Below, one piece after another: positions 48,692 through 61,034 of a stretch of DNA of 64,000 nt (position 1 is the first letter of the stretch; each line of letters starts with the position of its first letter). The DNA lies in NCBI GenBank assembly GCA_963921425.1, contig OY992832.1, positions 31,577,475-31,641,474 of the forward strand, written 5' to 3'. Below the pieces are notes generated by a model. The model saw only the letters and a program-made list of their open reading frames with translations. It was not told the DNA's origin and did no database searches. A program made the position numbers and the translations under genes. Source of the DNA: Dryas octopetala. Taxonomy: Eukaryota > Streptophyta > Magnoliopsida > Rosales > Rosaceae.

Positions 48692-51600
48692 TTATTTTTA
48701 GGTTTTTAGTAAGATACTCACCTGAACTTTGACTCGATTTGCATGTTACCACCTAAATTAAAAATTGAAGCAAGTTGCCCCTAAAATAAATTTTGTTTGC
48801 AAATTACCACCTTCATCCAAATCCTCATGGGTTTTTTGGCCTTTTCATAGAGAAGAACTTGGGTGGGGAAGCTTTTGCCATCTCACCATGCTGAGTAGCA
48901 AAGTCCAACCAATTACAAGTGGCCACATGTATAACCATTTTTTTATTTCTTATTTTTACAAACTTTGAAAATTAATTAAAAATAGTTCCGGACTCAGAAA
49001 AATACACGGAAAATTTTTACGGACTCGTCTTGACTAATAGTAATTTACTATGTAGTCAAATTATCAATTTGCCCTTTGAGAGTTTCCAGAAAATTTAGGA
49101 AGTCCAAATTTATTTCTAAAAAATTAAATACTCTGAATTCTTTAAAAATTCATAGGATAATCTCCCGAACTCCAAAAAATACAAGGTCTGCACCATTGGT
49201 CTTCTAAAAACTAACACTACCTTTCTCGTGAACACTTGCTACCCAAAAGACCGAGAGGTCTTAGAGGAAAATAAATTCAAACTCCGGAATGTTAATTTTT
49301 ATGAAAGGTAGTGTTATTAGGGTAGCAAGTGTTCACGAGAAAGGTAGTGTTAGTTTTTGGAAGACCAATGGTGCAAACTTTGTAATTTTAGAAGTTCAGG
49401 AGATTATCCTATGAATTTAAAGAATCCAGAGTATTTTAATTTTTTAGAAATAAATTTGGACTTCCTAAATTTTCTGGAAACTCTCAAAGGGCAAATTGAT
49501 AATTTGACTCCATAGTAAATTACTATTAGTCAAGACGAGTCCGTAAGAATTTTTCGTGTATTTTTCTGAGTCCGGAACTATTTTTAATTAATTATCAAAG
49601 TTTATAAAAATAAGAAAAGAGAAATAAAAAAATGGTTGTACATGTGGCCACTTGTAATTGGTTGGGCCTTGCCACTCAGCATGGTGAGGTGGCAAAAGCT
49701 TCCTCACCCAAATTCTTCTCTATGAAAATGTCACACCCCAATCATGAATAAAATCTAATATCTAGGAGTGAAGCGTGACTTACGTCCTAATCGCAGATTA
49801 ATAAAATTTTTTCTACAATTAAGAAGTGAGAAGAAAATAAAATAAAATAATATAAAATAATTGAAGAGACTAAGTAAAGGAAAATAAAAAATAGACTTTA
49901 TTTAGCAAACTACTATTCCAAGAGTACCATACTAGATGTTCATCTTCTTATATATTACAATGTATTGATAAACAAACAAAATATAGTACTCCAGCAAATT
50001 CTCTAAATTTTCCTTGGGTATTCCACATTATTGGTCATATTTCCGTCACCTGCATGATTTATTAGGGTGTGAGCTTTTAAGGCTCAGTAGGGTATAGTGA
50101 TCCCTCATGGCCAGTTATCACATTTAATCAATGTCTCAGTAAAAGAAAATAAATACAGATAATGATTTCAATTATGTGCAATGAGAATGCAAGTGTGTAC
50201 TCACTCCTTAACCATTCCCGTTGACACATACCCAAGACAAACAGGCCTACACATCTCATACCGTGCATCCTTCCACTGTGGCCCCGAATGTCCCAAGTAT
50301 GAGCCAACACCCGTTCGTCCCTTATGCTCAAATATTTTGAATATTATTAATTCCACTTTTCCTTCAATAATTCTTCCACAAATCATGAGATCACCAGGTA
50401 CATCTCTCTTTCTCCATGGTGTCTCTAATAAATCACGAGACCACCAAGTTCATCTCCCTCTCTTCTTGGTGTCTCAATTAATCATTTTCTTAACCTTGTT
50501 CACAATCACACTTTTCTTATGCACTTATGATTATGCATGTAAAGATAAACATTAATGCATGTATAGAAAAATTAAATAGTACATGCATAATAATTTAACC
50601 TTACGCAATTTGAGTGTATCACAGACTTAAGAATTTCACAGTGCATACACAAGATTAATAATAAAAGCTTATTCACAAATATAATATATGCACTTGATAC
50701 ATTTAATGAAGAAATAACATCACAAGTAATGAAGATGAATTATCACAAGAAAATAAATCACATAACATGACACAAGGATTAATTGTAATATAGTCCAATC
50801 ATTGGGGAAAATAGAGACCCTACCTTAATTTCTTGAGCACGAGTTCCTTCTTAGTCCGTTCCTATGTGTTCGGGTCTAAAAAGTAAAAAAAAAAAAATTT
50901 AGATATAACTTAATTAAATTTAAATTTATTTCACTCTCTTTTTAAGGAGAGTGTAACTCACGTACACTCTAACTTAGAGGTGTCGGATTGACGCGAAACT
51001 TGTACCATTAGACTCGTATAGAAAAATAGAGTTAGGAGGGTGAAAAATTGGGCGAAAACGGTCGCCGGAAACAGCCGCACGCACCACCACGCGCCGGCGG
51101 TGCGAGTGGGGTGGCTGGCCGGTCACTGTTCATCGTCTCTTTAAACAACCCCTGTTTTTCCAGATTTTCCAGTTTTTTATCTCATTTTTGACTCGACCTT
51201 TGACCTATCAAACCTTCACCATATTGAGCAAACTTATACTTTTTTTAAAACTCTGCATCACCTCTTTACAACCATATAAATAACATAAAAAACGGACGGT
51301 TAAAACTCAAATTATAAGGCTCAAATTATAAAACTCAAATTATACGAACATGCGAATTTTCTGGAAAAATTTCCAGATTTTTCATATTTCTTTGTTTTTC
51401 ATTTTCCTTCAATTCCAAACCGCAAAACATGTTTCTAAGGCTATAATAAGGCTATCTACAACCTAATTTTTAGTTTTACAACATAAAAGAAAGGTGTGTA
51501 AATAAAATTATAAAACAACAAGTTTTAGAAAAAAATTTGTTAAGGACACCCATGTTTCCATGGGTTCCTTAAACTCACCTTTCTTTATACTCCCCTTGAG

Positions 51601-51770
51601 TTCTATAGAGGCTAAAAGCTGTGAGTTCCTACAGTAAAGAAAAACCATAGATGACAAAAAGGGATTAGTTTATGGAAAGTTTAAAGAAAAACTTCTAAGA
51701 TAAAATTTCAATTTCTAACGTACCTTACTAGAGTTTCCAACCTCTCCTTCTCTAACTCTTTCTAGTTCAC

Positions 51771-51773
<3 letters not shown>

Positions 51774-51807
<34 letters not shown>

Positions 51808-51816
51808 CTCTTTCTC

Positions 51817-51858
<42 letters not shown>
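51774..51858 (+). repeat. Two (CT)n microsatellites inside the solo LTR
   Basis: 51774..51803 and 51821..51858, separated by CTTTTTCTCTTTCTCTTCC-type pyrimidine sequence. Confidence 0.95.
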
Positions 51859-51862
<4 letters not shown>

Positions 51863-51930
51863 TGTTCTTTTCTCTATTCAGTTTTTCTTCTTTGCTTTCT
51901 TAAGTGTGAGTTCTTCACACCAAAGCCCTT

Positions 51931-51938
51931 TATTTATA
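51931..51938 (-). promoter_or_regulatory. TATA box of the reverse solo LTR
   Basis: TATAAATA on the minus strand, about 315 bp from the LTR start. Confidence 0.5.
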
Positions 51939-52207
51939 ATCCAACTTGTTGGCTCAAATCTGGTTAAATTCATTGGCTCTCATCATTGCCTAGAGGTGAC
52001 TCATCCCTCTAAGATGAATCAAAACCATTGATCAAGGCTTATATGTAAAAATTTATGTATATGTAATTAAGGGAATGAACGTTGGTATTATATATCTTCA
52101 AATCCATTTAGATTTTTTTTTTTTTTTTAGTTGGGCTTTTCATCTCTTGTAAAACAATTGGGCTAAAGCCAAACTTAGAAATTTAACCCAATTTTAAAGC
52201 CCATAAA

Positions 52208-52238
<31 letters not shown>

Positions 52239-52761
52239 TTTTAGGACATTACAGAAAAGACCAAAAAACCCATGATGATTTGGATGGAGGTGTTAACTTG
52301 CAAACAAAATTTAATTCAGGGGGCAACTTGCTTCAATTTTTAATTTATGTGGTAACATGCAAATTGAGTCAACGTTCAGATGTGTATCTTGCTAAAAAGC
52401 CTTATTTTTATTTTTGGTCTGAGTTGCTCCAATATGTGAATATGAGTAGTGATATTTTACCAAAGTGCATTACTATCTTATTTGTGATGCTCCGATTGTT
52501 CTCACCATGTAATGCTTCTATTATAGCATTACTATCTTATTTGTGAATATTTTTTTTTTTTTGGCCAAGATATCTTATTTGTGAATATGATTAGTGATAT
52601 TTTGTTATTCTTTTTTTTCTTTCCTCATTATTCCATTATGCTATTTAAAGTTTCAGAATTTCTTCTCAACTAGTTATCCAGGTCCTAAAAGAAATACCCA
52701 ACACACTAGATATAGTTAATAGTCCATCTCCCAAAACTCACCACTCATTATTATCGTCAAA

Positions 52762-53435
52762 TAGGGGTGTGTTTCGGACGGATCGGATCAGAAATAGGGT
52801 GTTTCAATTCTAATCCAAAAAATTTCAGAATGAAATTTCTATTCCAAAAAATCAGAATTTCAACATCTCATTCTAATTCGGAATTTTCGGATTTCTCAAA
52901 ATTTTCGGAATATCGCATTTTCGGAACTTTCGGATAAAAATTTGAAATTCTCAGATAAAAAATCAGAATCTTCACGTTACTTTTTGTTATTAGTAAAAAC
53001 AAAAAAAAAATTAGTAATTACACGTACAAAAAATGTGGGTGCTTTTGTTAGCATTTATGTTATTATGATACACATATATTTATAATATACATATGTTTAT
53101 ATTAATAGTATTAGTTATTATTTTTAATATATATATGTGTATGTTTGAAACAAATAACAAATTAATGAAACATATAGTAAAAAACTAAATAAATGATATA
53201 ATATTAATATAAATACAGAATAAATTGGCATAATTTCAAAAATATCGAATCGGAATGCATTTGAAAAATTTTGGATCAGAATTTACAGATACATTCCAAT
53301 TCCAATCCAATTATTTTTGGAATTTTTAGAATTCGGCATTTTCGGATTTCGGATTTGATTCGGACGTTCCAAAATTGGAAATTTTCTGATTGAAATCGGT
53401 TGGATTCGGATTTTCCAATCCAAATCACACCCCTA
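52762..53435. mobile_element. hAT MITE, 674 bp, with 8-bp TSD
   Basis: TIRs begin TAGGGGTGTG and end CACACCCCTA, flanked by a perfect 8-bp duplication TCGTCAAA at 52754..52761 and 53436..53443. The interior is made of repeated TCGGAATTTTCGGA-type phrases on both strands. TAGGGGTGT termini with 8-bp duplications are a common hAT MITE signature. Confidence 0.88.
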
Positions 53436-53756
53436 TCGTCAAAAGAACGTTTTATCTAAAAACTTTAACTCTCATCTTCAACTATATAAAATAGGCATGG
53501 AGTACGTTCCATTAAACTATATAAAATGTAATTTCCCTAAATTAAATATGCATCAACTTATAAATTAATATGTAAGGTGACCTCCAATAATTCAAAGAAG
53601 ATAGAAACTGGAACAGATTTTTGTTTTTAGTTAAACAGGAAGTCTGAAGCTAAGAAGATACAAAACTGGAGCAGAGATTCCTTGGAATTTATTTTGATTC
53701 TTTTGAGGTAGAAAATTGCAAAATCTAATTAGCGCTTTAAAAAAATTGATAACAAT

Positions 53757-53837
53757 TGTCAAGAATGGGATTCGAACCCATGCCCTTTCGGACCAGTACC
53801 TGAAACTGGCGCCTTAGACCAACTCGGCCATCTTGAC
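53757..53837 (-). tRNA. tRNA-Leu (CAG anticodon)
   Basis: The 81-nt minus-strand sequence folds as a tRNA. The acceptor stem pairs GTCAAGA with TCTTGAC, with discriminator A. The anticodon arm is CCAGT-TTCAGGT-ACTGG with anticodon CAG. There is an extra arm, and the T-loop is GGTTCGAATCC. All stems pair, so it is probably functional. Confidence 0.95.
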
Positions 53838-54289
53838 ATTGTTGTTCTTCAGTTCGATTATTCCTTACTAACATTTAGTTAAGAGGTAATTTTCAAGATC
53901 TTTTCCTTTTGGGAAATATTTTTAAATATGACATATGCTTTGAGCTCAATCTTATTTTAGAACACATATTAAAGGTTGTGTAAATCTTAAAGTTCATTAC
54001 TCATGTTAAATCCTAACTAGTAAGGGTAATATGGACCAGACGTCAAATGTATTGAACAGAGTAGAAGTGAAGCAATACATAAAAAGCCTACTGAGTTGTC
54101 GTCCAAAAACAAATTAGGATATTAATGCCCCTTTAGCATTGTAATGTCCAAACAAGTATCTGCAAAATATTGCTGCACAGTGCCCATAAACATCATGTTT
54201 TTACCCAAACATTCGCTATCGACATGATACTAGATGGAGAGACTTCTATTGATGACCTTTATTAAAAGGTAAACTAAGAACGATGTCGG
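53838..54289. other. Spacer between the tRNA and the distal INT gene
   Basis: AT-rich; it includes the probable 3' UTR of the distal INT gene. Nothing else recognised. Confidence 0.5.
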
Positions 54290-56641
54290 CTAATTAAAAG
54301 CTGCAGGCTCAACATTTTTTCCTTCTTTGGTGTCCTTAGAAGCAAATAACTTGGGTCTGTAGCCTTTCTGAAGCAACTTCTCAACCTCCTCAAATTGCAT
54401 TCCTTTGGTTTCAGGAACTAACATGTAAATGGCTACAAGTCCAATAAGTGAAAACCCAGCAAAGAGGAGGAAGGTGCCCGCAGAACCCAGAGCATGAGTC
54501 AAGGTTAAGAATGTCTCACTCACAATGAGATTGGCTGTCCAATTCGAAACTGCCGCCATTCCTCCACATATACCTCTGTATCTCAATGGGTATATCTCCG
54601 AGTTCACAATCCAGGGTACAGTTCCCATTCCAGGTGCATACATAATGATATACAAGCCCAATAGAATCACTGCAAAGAATCCAACTTTGGTAGGACAGCC
54701 TTGAGTATACCATACACGGTGTTCTCCACCACATGACCTCTTGATGTCATCATTGGAAGCCAAGCATGCTCCTGGGGCGAACTGGAAACAAGGGAAAAAA
54801 CCAAATAAATGGGTTTATTTTATAATCAAATTAAAGGCCAGAGTGCAAAGTTACAAAATTGGTTACAACTAAAAAAATATGTTAACTTACTTCCTTCACT
54901 GTACTAGAACAGAAGCCGCATTGTGCCTTCAAGCATGTCATGCAGTTCCATGAAGCAGGATTAGGAGCAGAGACATAAGCCGGACACGTAGAGTTGGTAC
55001 CAAAGTGAGTGGATTCCAAGTTACTAATACGTGGAGCATGGGATGCTGCCTGGAAAAACACTACAGATAACACCACCAGGCAAGTGATGATTCCAAACAT
55101 GGAAATTATCATCAGCCTTCTCCTTCCATATCTATCCACAAAGCACATGCTGATAACGGTGCCAACCACATTGAGACCAGAAGTGATAAGCGAAAGTGCT
55201 AATGCCGTTTGGTTTGATGCAAATCCTGCAAATTGAACGATGGTTGGGCTGTAGTACATGACAGTGTTGATACCCACAAATTGCTGGGCCACTTGGACAG
55301 TGATGCCTGCATAGAGTCCTCTCCGGACAACGGGGTTGCTCAATGCACCCTTCACTTTTGCTATCATACCATCCCCAACACCTCCTTCCTCAGCCTTTTC
55401 AGCTTCGACGGATTCATGCAAGGCTTTCATTTCATTATCAACCTCTTCTGCAGGATAAATTTTCACTAATATGGCCCTAGCCTCATCTACCTTATTCTTT
55501 TTAACACAAAAAAAAAAAAAAAAAAGAGTTGTAAATCTATGATCAGTTAAGTTTGCATGATACAAGAATCTTAAAAACTTTATCGAGACCAGTACGTTTA
55601 GTTGTTAAGTAGACAAGATTTGACTAAGACATAATTAAACTTTCAGTCAATAATTGGAAAGAACCAATTCTTTTACAGAGTTTATATAGATTGTAAGAAG
55701 TTTCAATCTCTTTGAATAACACGCAAAGAAAGTTTTAAGGTAGACTTTGATCATTACCTTTCTGTAGAGCCATCTAGGAGACTCTGGGAGTGACAACATC
55801 AATACAAACTGAACCACAGCTGGAACTCCTGCTACTCCAAGCATCCAACGCCAGGTTCCAGGAGCCTGAAACAGATTAATTCACAACAATTAACTTGAAA
55901 TTTGAGACCCATATTCTTGATTTTATAATTGTTAGTCTTTTGCTTTTAATTTTGGACCGTGGTAATGAACATCAAACATGTTATGTTACCTTGGTGAAGG
56001 CGAGATTGATGAGGTATGACAAAAACTGTCCTCCTGTGATTAGAAAACCGTTTGTACTAACAAGAGCTCCTCTGATTCTAGCAGGAGAAGCTTCAGAGAT
56101 GTAGAGCGGCGAGGTCATAGAAGCCATTCCAACTCCCAAACCAACCAGAATTCTCCCAATTATGATCACCCACGGGGCTGGAGCGATGGCCATAACTATT
56201 GCACCAAGGAAGAACACAACATCCGCAATTAGGATTGATTTTCTCCGGCCAAGGGCATCGTTCATCCATCCGCCAATTGCAGCACCAAAGATGGCGCCTG
56301 CAACAGCCATACTCACTATGGTTTCCTGGAGCCATGTTTTCTTGTCAACTTCTCGGAAGTCGTCACGAATGTATAGCAAAGCCCCAGAAATCACACCTAC
56401 AGTACTACTCCAATATTAACACAAGTAACTAAAATGAATCATTGAAATTTCTTTGAATTGATTGAACAGACATCAATTTCAGTTATTGGTTTTCTGATAT
56501 ATTATTACCTGTATCATATCCAAAAAGGAGACCTCCAATGCCAGCAGAGAGCGCAAGACGCATTATGTAAGGCGTCTTCCATGTTGTTCGCCAGCACTCT
56601 GTGAACTCTGTCTTACTAGCAGGCTGGTGTCCCCCCTCCAT
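54290..56641 (-). CDS. Inositol transporter, INT2/INT4 type (distal copy)
   Basis: Five exons, 56509..56641, 55990..56396, 55758..55865, 54891..55496 and 54290..54781, all in frame, give 581 residues. The MFS signatures match the proximal copy: [71 protein letters not shown] and [18 protein letters not shown]. The Cys-rich loop before the last exon is retained ([24 protein letters not shown]), as is the start [13 protein letters not shown]. The family transports myo-inositol with protons, probably across the plasma membrane. Two introns interrupt the region that is one exon in the proximal copy. The exon 4 acceptor lies just downstream of an A/T-run (AAAAAG|AAT on the minus strand), so a one-residue uncertainty (K|NKVDE) is possible. 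Confidence 0.92.
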
Positions 56642-57590
56642 TTCATGTAACAAATTTCCTCCTAGGTAACTCTATGCTCATGTACTACACATTTGGTTTC
56701 TGTCAACCATAGATCATACAACTTTACCATCTCTAAATTGATATATTTGAAATTACAATATCAATAATCACAGGCCAGTCCTGTATCTCTAATATCATTT
56801 GATGCAGCCAATTCTCATTGATTTGTTACAACGAATACCATAAAAAAATGAATTACAACAAAATATATGTTCAACCCAATCTAAAACCACTTCAGACCAA
56901 AAAAAATAAAAAATCTAAATCAGCACCCCTAACTAAAGTTCGAGTCAATTCTATCTTTGAATCCAAAATAAATAATGTGTGTTTATATTATTTTGCCATG
57001 AAAATACAATACAAATCCATCAAAAACAAAAGAACATAATGAATTTGAATATAATATATATACATATATTTTGAAGAAAAAGAAAAAGACCTTTATACCA
57101 TAAGGAACATAAAAAAGGGAATAACAATTAACAACAGCAGTGACAAATAAAAGGAAAGAAAAGGGTGAAGGGGTTGACTATAGAGAAGTCATTCTTGATC
57201 ATTCTTGTTGTTGACATAAAATCAACTCTGCTACCACAAAACAATAGAACAAGCATGAAAGCAATATAGTTTCAGGGTCTGCTCTGGACAAGCATGAAAG
57301 AAGTCCCAAAATAAAAAACTAAAAAGCTCAGAAAACCAATACCTTATCGATGATCCAACTCTTTCTGCTTCTTCTTCTTCTTCTTCTTCTTCTTCTGCAG
57401 ACTAGTTGGCTTGTGGGTTTCCTGTATTTTGAATTTCAAAACGTTAATCCAATATCCGTCTACCAACTCATATAAGTTTTTGGAGGAGTTGGTAAATCTC
57501 TATTATTTATAATGATTGATTTGAAATGCTATTTTAACTATTTTTATAATTTTTTAATGTTGTGAACTTGTGAGTTTCTATAGAACACAG
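56642..57590. other. Upstream region and probable 5'-UTR intron of the distal INT gene
   Basis: A donor-like AAG|GTATTG lies near 57342 on the minus strand. A (CTT)n microsatellite lies at about 57368..57396. No other gene. Confidence 0.4.
57368..57396 (+). repeat. (CTT)n microsatellite
   Basis: About ten CTT units in the probable 5' leader of the distal INT gene ((GAA)n on the sense strand of that gene). Confidence 0.9.
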
Positions 57591-57600
57591 GCATTTATAG
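57591..57600 (-). promoter_or_regulatory. TATA box candidate of the distal INT gene
   Basis: CTATAAATGC on the minus strand, about 950 bp upstream of the start codon, consistent with a spliced 5' UTR. Confidence 0.45.
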
Positions 57601-57976
57601 ACGGCCCAGTAGCGTGACTGTGAGGATAATTATGCAGGAACTAGGAAAGGATTCTAATGGATAAAGGATAAAAGGAAAAATGACAAACCAGAGTTCTCTG
57701 CATTTAATATTACCACAGGATTTGATATCAATTGCTCAGCTTTCCTTTCATTGGTCAATAGGGGGTGGGACCAGACTATGATTCCGGGACTTCATAGAAC
57801 CATAGTACTTTGAAGTTTGAACATATCTGGAATATTGTAACCCACGAAAAAAAAAAAAAAAAAAAGATTCGTAATATATCTGGTTTTGAGTTTGTTTCCT
57901 TTTATGACTCTACTTCTAAAAGTAGTGGCATCCAAGGTCTATTTTGATTGTTAAACGGTACATATGGGAACAGATT

Positions 57977-58606
57977 CGGATCCTCTCCAATCTCCTAATT
58001 TTACTAATTTTTTAATTATAAAGTGTTATGTGTTTTTAATAATATCTAATGATTCACACTTATTTATTTCTATTATTATCAAATAAAAAAATAAAAAAAT
58101 ATGTATAATCCAATCATCTAAATGATGTTAATTCCTTAACCAAAAAAAAAAAAAAACTATGTTTTTTACCTAGAACACACCTATTATCACACTTATTTAT
58201 TTCTATTATCACCAAATAAAAAAATAAAAAATAAGAAACATGTATAATCCAACCATCTAAATGATGCTAATTCCTTGACCAAAGAAAAAAAAAAAACTAT
58301 GTTTGTTTTTTACCTAGAACACACCACTTCATCTCCCTCTTGCAAAACCCTCATCTTCCATGAATGCTCAGTCAAGAATCAACAGATCAAAAACCAATAC
58401 ATTATGCCATAGTTAAAACAAAAAATAAAACAAAACTAAAAGACAATAGATGAATTTTTCACCACAAACTATTCCAAAAAACACTAAAAAGAAATTGCAA
58501 AAATTTCCATAAGAGTTAAACCCAGGACCGGCCCTAAGCATGGGCCGGGGAGTGCAACCGCCCAGGGCCACAAATCCAAGGGGGCCTAGAAAAATTTTAG
58601 CCACAG

Positions 58607-58647
<41 letters not shown>

Positions 58648-60010
58648 GGTACATATAATGAAATTGAGTTTAGTTTGTGTGGTTAGACATTAACCTTTCA
58701 TAAAAGAGGCCCCAATTTGAATCTTCGAAAAGTTTTTGACTTTTTAACTATTTTTTTTGCACTTTTGAATATGTGGTGGGTAGGACCCTAATAAAACTCA
58801 GGCCGTTTAGAAGTATGGACATCACTATTAGAAGTTTGAGCCTCACTAGATATAAATTTAGCCATTTGACAGCCAATTACACATTAGTTTTTGTTCTTGT
58901 TTTTTTTCTTTTTTAATATCTTGATTAACTTGACCATAAATATATTTCAGTTTTTTATAATATGATAACATGAATATGAGTTGTAAAAAAATGAATATAA
59001 ATTTATATATACTAATTAATTTTGTTTGGTAACTTCTATAATTTCCTTTATATTCTAATTAACATGAACTTTTGTTAATATGAATATATTATTTTTCTCA
59101 TAACATGAGGAATTTGTTTATAAATTGAAAGTAAAAAAAAAACAAAATTATATTTGACCTTTTTTAGCTTGAGAGATACCTTTTAAGTAATTTTTTTAAA
59201 ATATTATAATTTTTCAATCATTTTTTTTTTTTTTTGTAAATATGTATTTATACAAGTACCTCATTTAAATTTTCGCCCTGCCCCCCAAAAACTCAGGGCC
59301 GGTCCTGGAACTTAAACCTTGAACAGATATTAAAGGACGATCCACTGTTGCACTTTTTTATTTTTTATTTTTTTTAATTTTTTTTTTATGATATTTTCAA
59401 GTTCCTATTAATGCTCTGTTAATACTTATCTAGACGACTCCAGTTTATGTAGTCATTGAACCATCTTGATCTGAACGCCAAAATACTAAGAGCAGTAAGT
59501 AATTTTCCAACGCCCAGGAAGAAGTCAGTGGTGTGGGATGCATAATACTCAGTCATTACTTTATCATCAAAGCATCAACCACTTGATATATCAACTGAAA
59601 AACCAATCACTCCACCATGATTAGCCTTCCATATATAACTCCCAAGAACTGTGGAATTAGCATAAAGATGCCCATGGGAATAGGAGTGTCCTCTCCAACT
59701 TGCTCCAACCTGTGGACCTTAATCCGCCAAGCAAAACCACATGAAAGAACAGTAAAAGCCAATCCAACGCCAATTCTCATCCGCTTGAAAATAAGTTAAA
59801 AACAAACATCGTTATTTTTTTAAGGTCAAGGAATTAATATCATTTAGATGGTTGGATTACACAGATTTCTTATTTTTTATTTTTTTTTCTTTGGTGATAA
59901 TAGTTATAAATAAGTGTGAACCATTAGATATTATTAAAGACACATGACACTCTATAATTAAAAGATTAGTAAGGTTAGGAAAATAGGGAACTTAGGAGAG
60001 GGTCCGGATG
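57977..60010. mobile_element. Foldback element with long inverted arms
   Basis: The left arm begins CGGATCCTCTCC and continues for about 165 bp; its reverse complement ends the right arm at 60010 (...GGAGAGGGTCCGGATG). Part of the left arm, including TAATCCAACCATCTAAATGA, is tandemly repeated at about 58190..58320. The second hAT element sits inside. No clear target duplication was found. Confidence 0.6.
58523..59307. mobile_element. hAT element, same family as 12537..13209
   Basis: 785 bp with termini CAGGACCGGCCCTAAG and CTCAGGGCCGGTCCTG. The flanks match 7 of 8 bases (GTTAAACC / CTTAAACC) if the right border is shifted by 3 bp. It contains a (TA)n tract at 58609..58641 and the GGCCCAGGGCCACAAATCC phrase seen at the left end of its sister element. 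No transposase. Confidence 0.7.
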
Positions 60011-60380
60011 TTATAGGAACATAGATGTTTTGTATAAAAATGACTCACATCTACAAAGTTACGTCAACTTTTTATGGTACATGCGTCATTATATAAAAAT
60101 GGCTCACATTTACAAAATCATAATTCAAAGATGTTTTGTAATTATTTTTTGGTTATAAAGATGTTTTTTAATTTAAAAATACTAAACTACCCTTAATATT
60201 TTTATCTCAATAGTGTAAGGATCTGATGGTGGGAGAAATTTTTTGGGAAATTACAGTAAATGACCTCTTTTGATGCTCCTCTTACTTGTTTAGCTTAGAT
60301 GGGAGACTTCTTACTTTTCTAACCATTTTTCCACTAGAAAAAACTAAAACACCCTTGATATAAATGCTCATGTGAAAGCC

Positions 60381-60437
<57 letters not shown>

Positions 60438-61025
60438 TCCCACGACTATAGATAATGCAACACCAGATCTGGAAACACCATCCCACCTCTAGCCACCTCC
60501 CTCCCCCGCCCTCTTCTCTCTTTCTCTCTCCACTGTCGGCATCTCCGCAGACACTAGATCAAGGTTGTGGATCAGAGAGCCATGGTGGGTCTTTTGTTGT
60601 GTTTGATGAGCAAAAAGCTCTCTTTGATGGTGTCGATCTCGAAGCAGAGATGGTGGATCTTTTGCTGCGTTCATAGATCGGTGGTGGGTTTATTGTTGTT
60701 GCATCCATGTTCTTGTAGTTTTGCCATGTTTTTCTTTGTTTTATTTTTTTAGGTTTTGCTTGTTTTGAATTGATTTATATTTGGGTTTATGTAATTTACA
60801 TCGATTGAAGTAAGAAAAGTTAAATTTGTCAGTGAAACATGATTATTAGTATTAATTTTCTTGATTTTCACTTGAAAGTTAGATCAATTTCAATGAAAAT
60901 GATGGGTTGCATATCTGGGTTTTAATTTTTTTTTTGTTAGAGCATATCTGGGTTTCTGAGTTGTTCATCAAAAGATGAACTGGCTACAGCCACTTTAAAT
61001 GGTGGTGCTGCAACCATTTTTTGTA
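60011..61025. other. Intergenic sequence with a (CT)n microsatellite
   Basis: 25 CT units at 60385..60434. The ORFs at 60455-60752 are pyrimidine-rich and without recognisable domain. Confidence 0.5.
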
Positions 61026-61034
61026 GACTTTGTT

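Larger units (their letters stand above)
49729..52253 (-). mobile_element. 2.5-kb solo LTR in reverse orientation
   Basis: On the minus strand it starts TGTAATGTCC and ends GGGGTGTGACA, with TG...CA borders and a perfect 5-bp duplication GAAAA (49724..49728 and 52254..52258). It contains two (CT)n tracts, an ATT repeat near 52208..52238 and a TATA box at 51931..51938 (TATAAATA on the minus strand). No internal protein. It interrupts the right arm of the surrounding foldback. Confidence 0.82.
48701..52401. mobile_element. MULE-like foldback with 9-bp TSD, split by a solo LTR
   Basis: Perfect 9-bp duplications TTATTTTTA lie at 48692..48700 and 52402..52410. The terminal inverted repeats (GGTTTTTAGTAAGATACTCA and its counterpart ending CTTGCTAAAAAGCC) extend into arms of about 500 bp. 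Without the 2,530 bp brought in by the solo LTR, the element is about 1,171 bp. No transposase. Confidence 0.85.
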
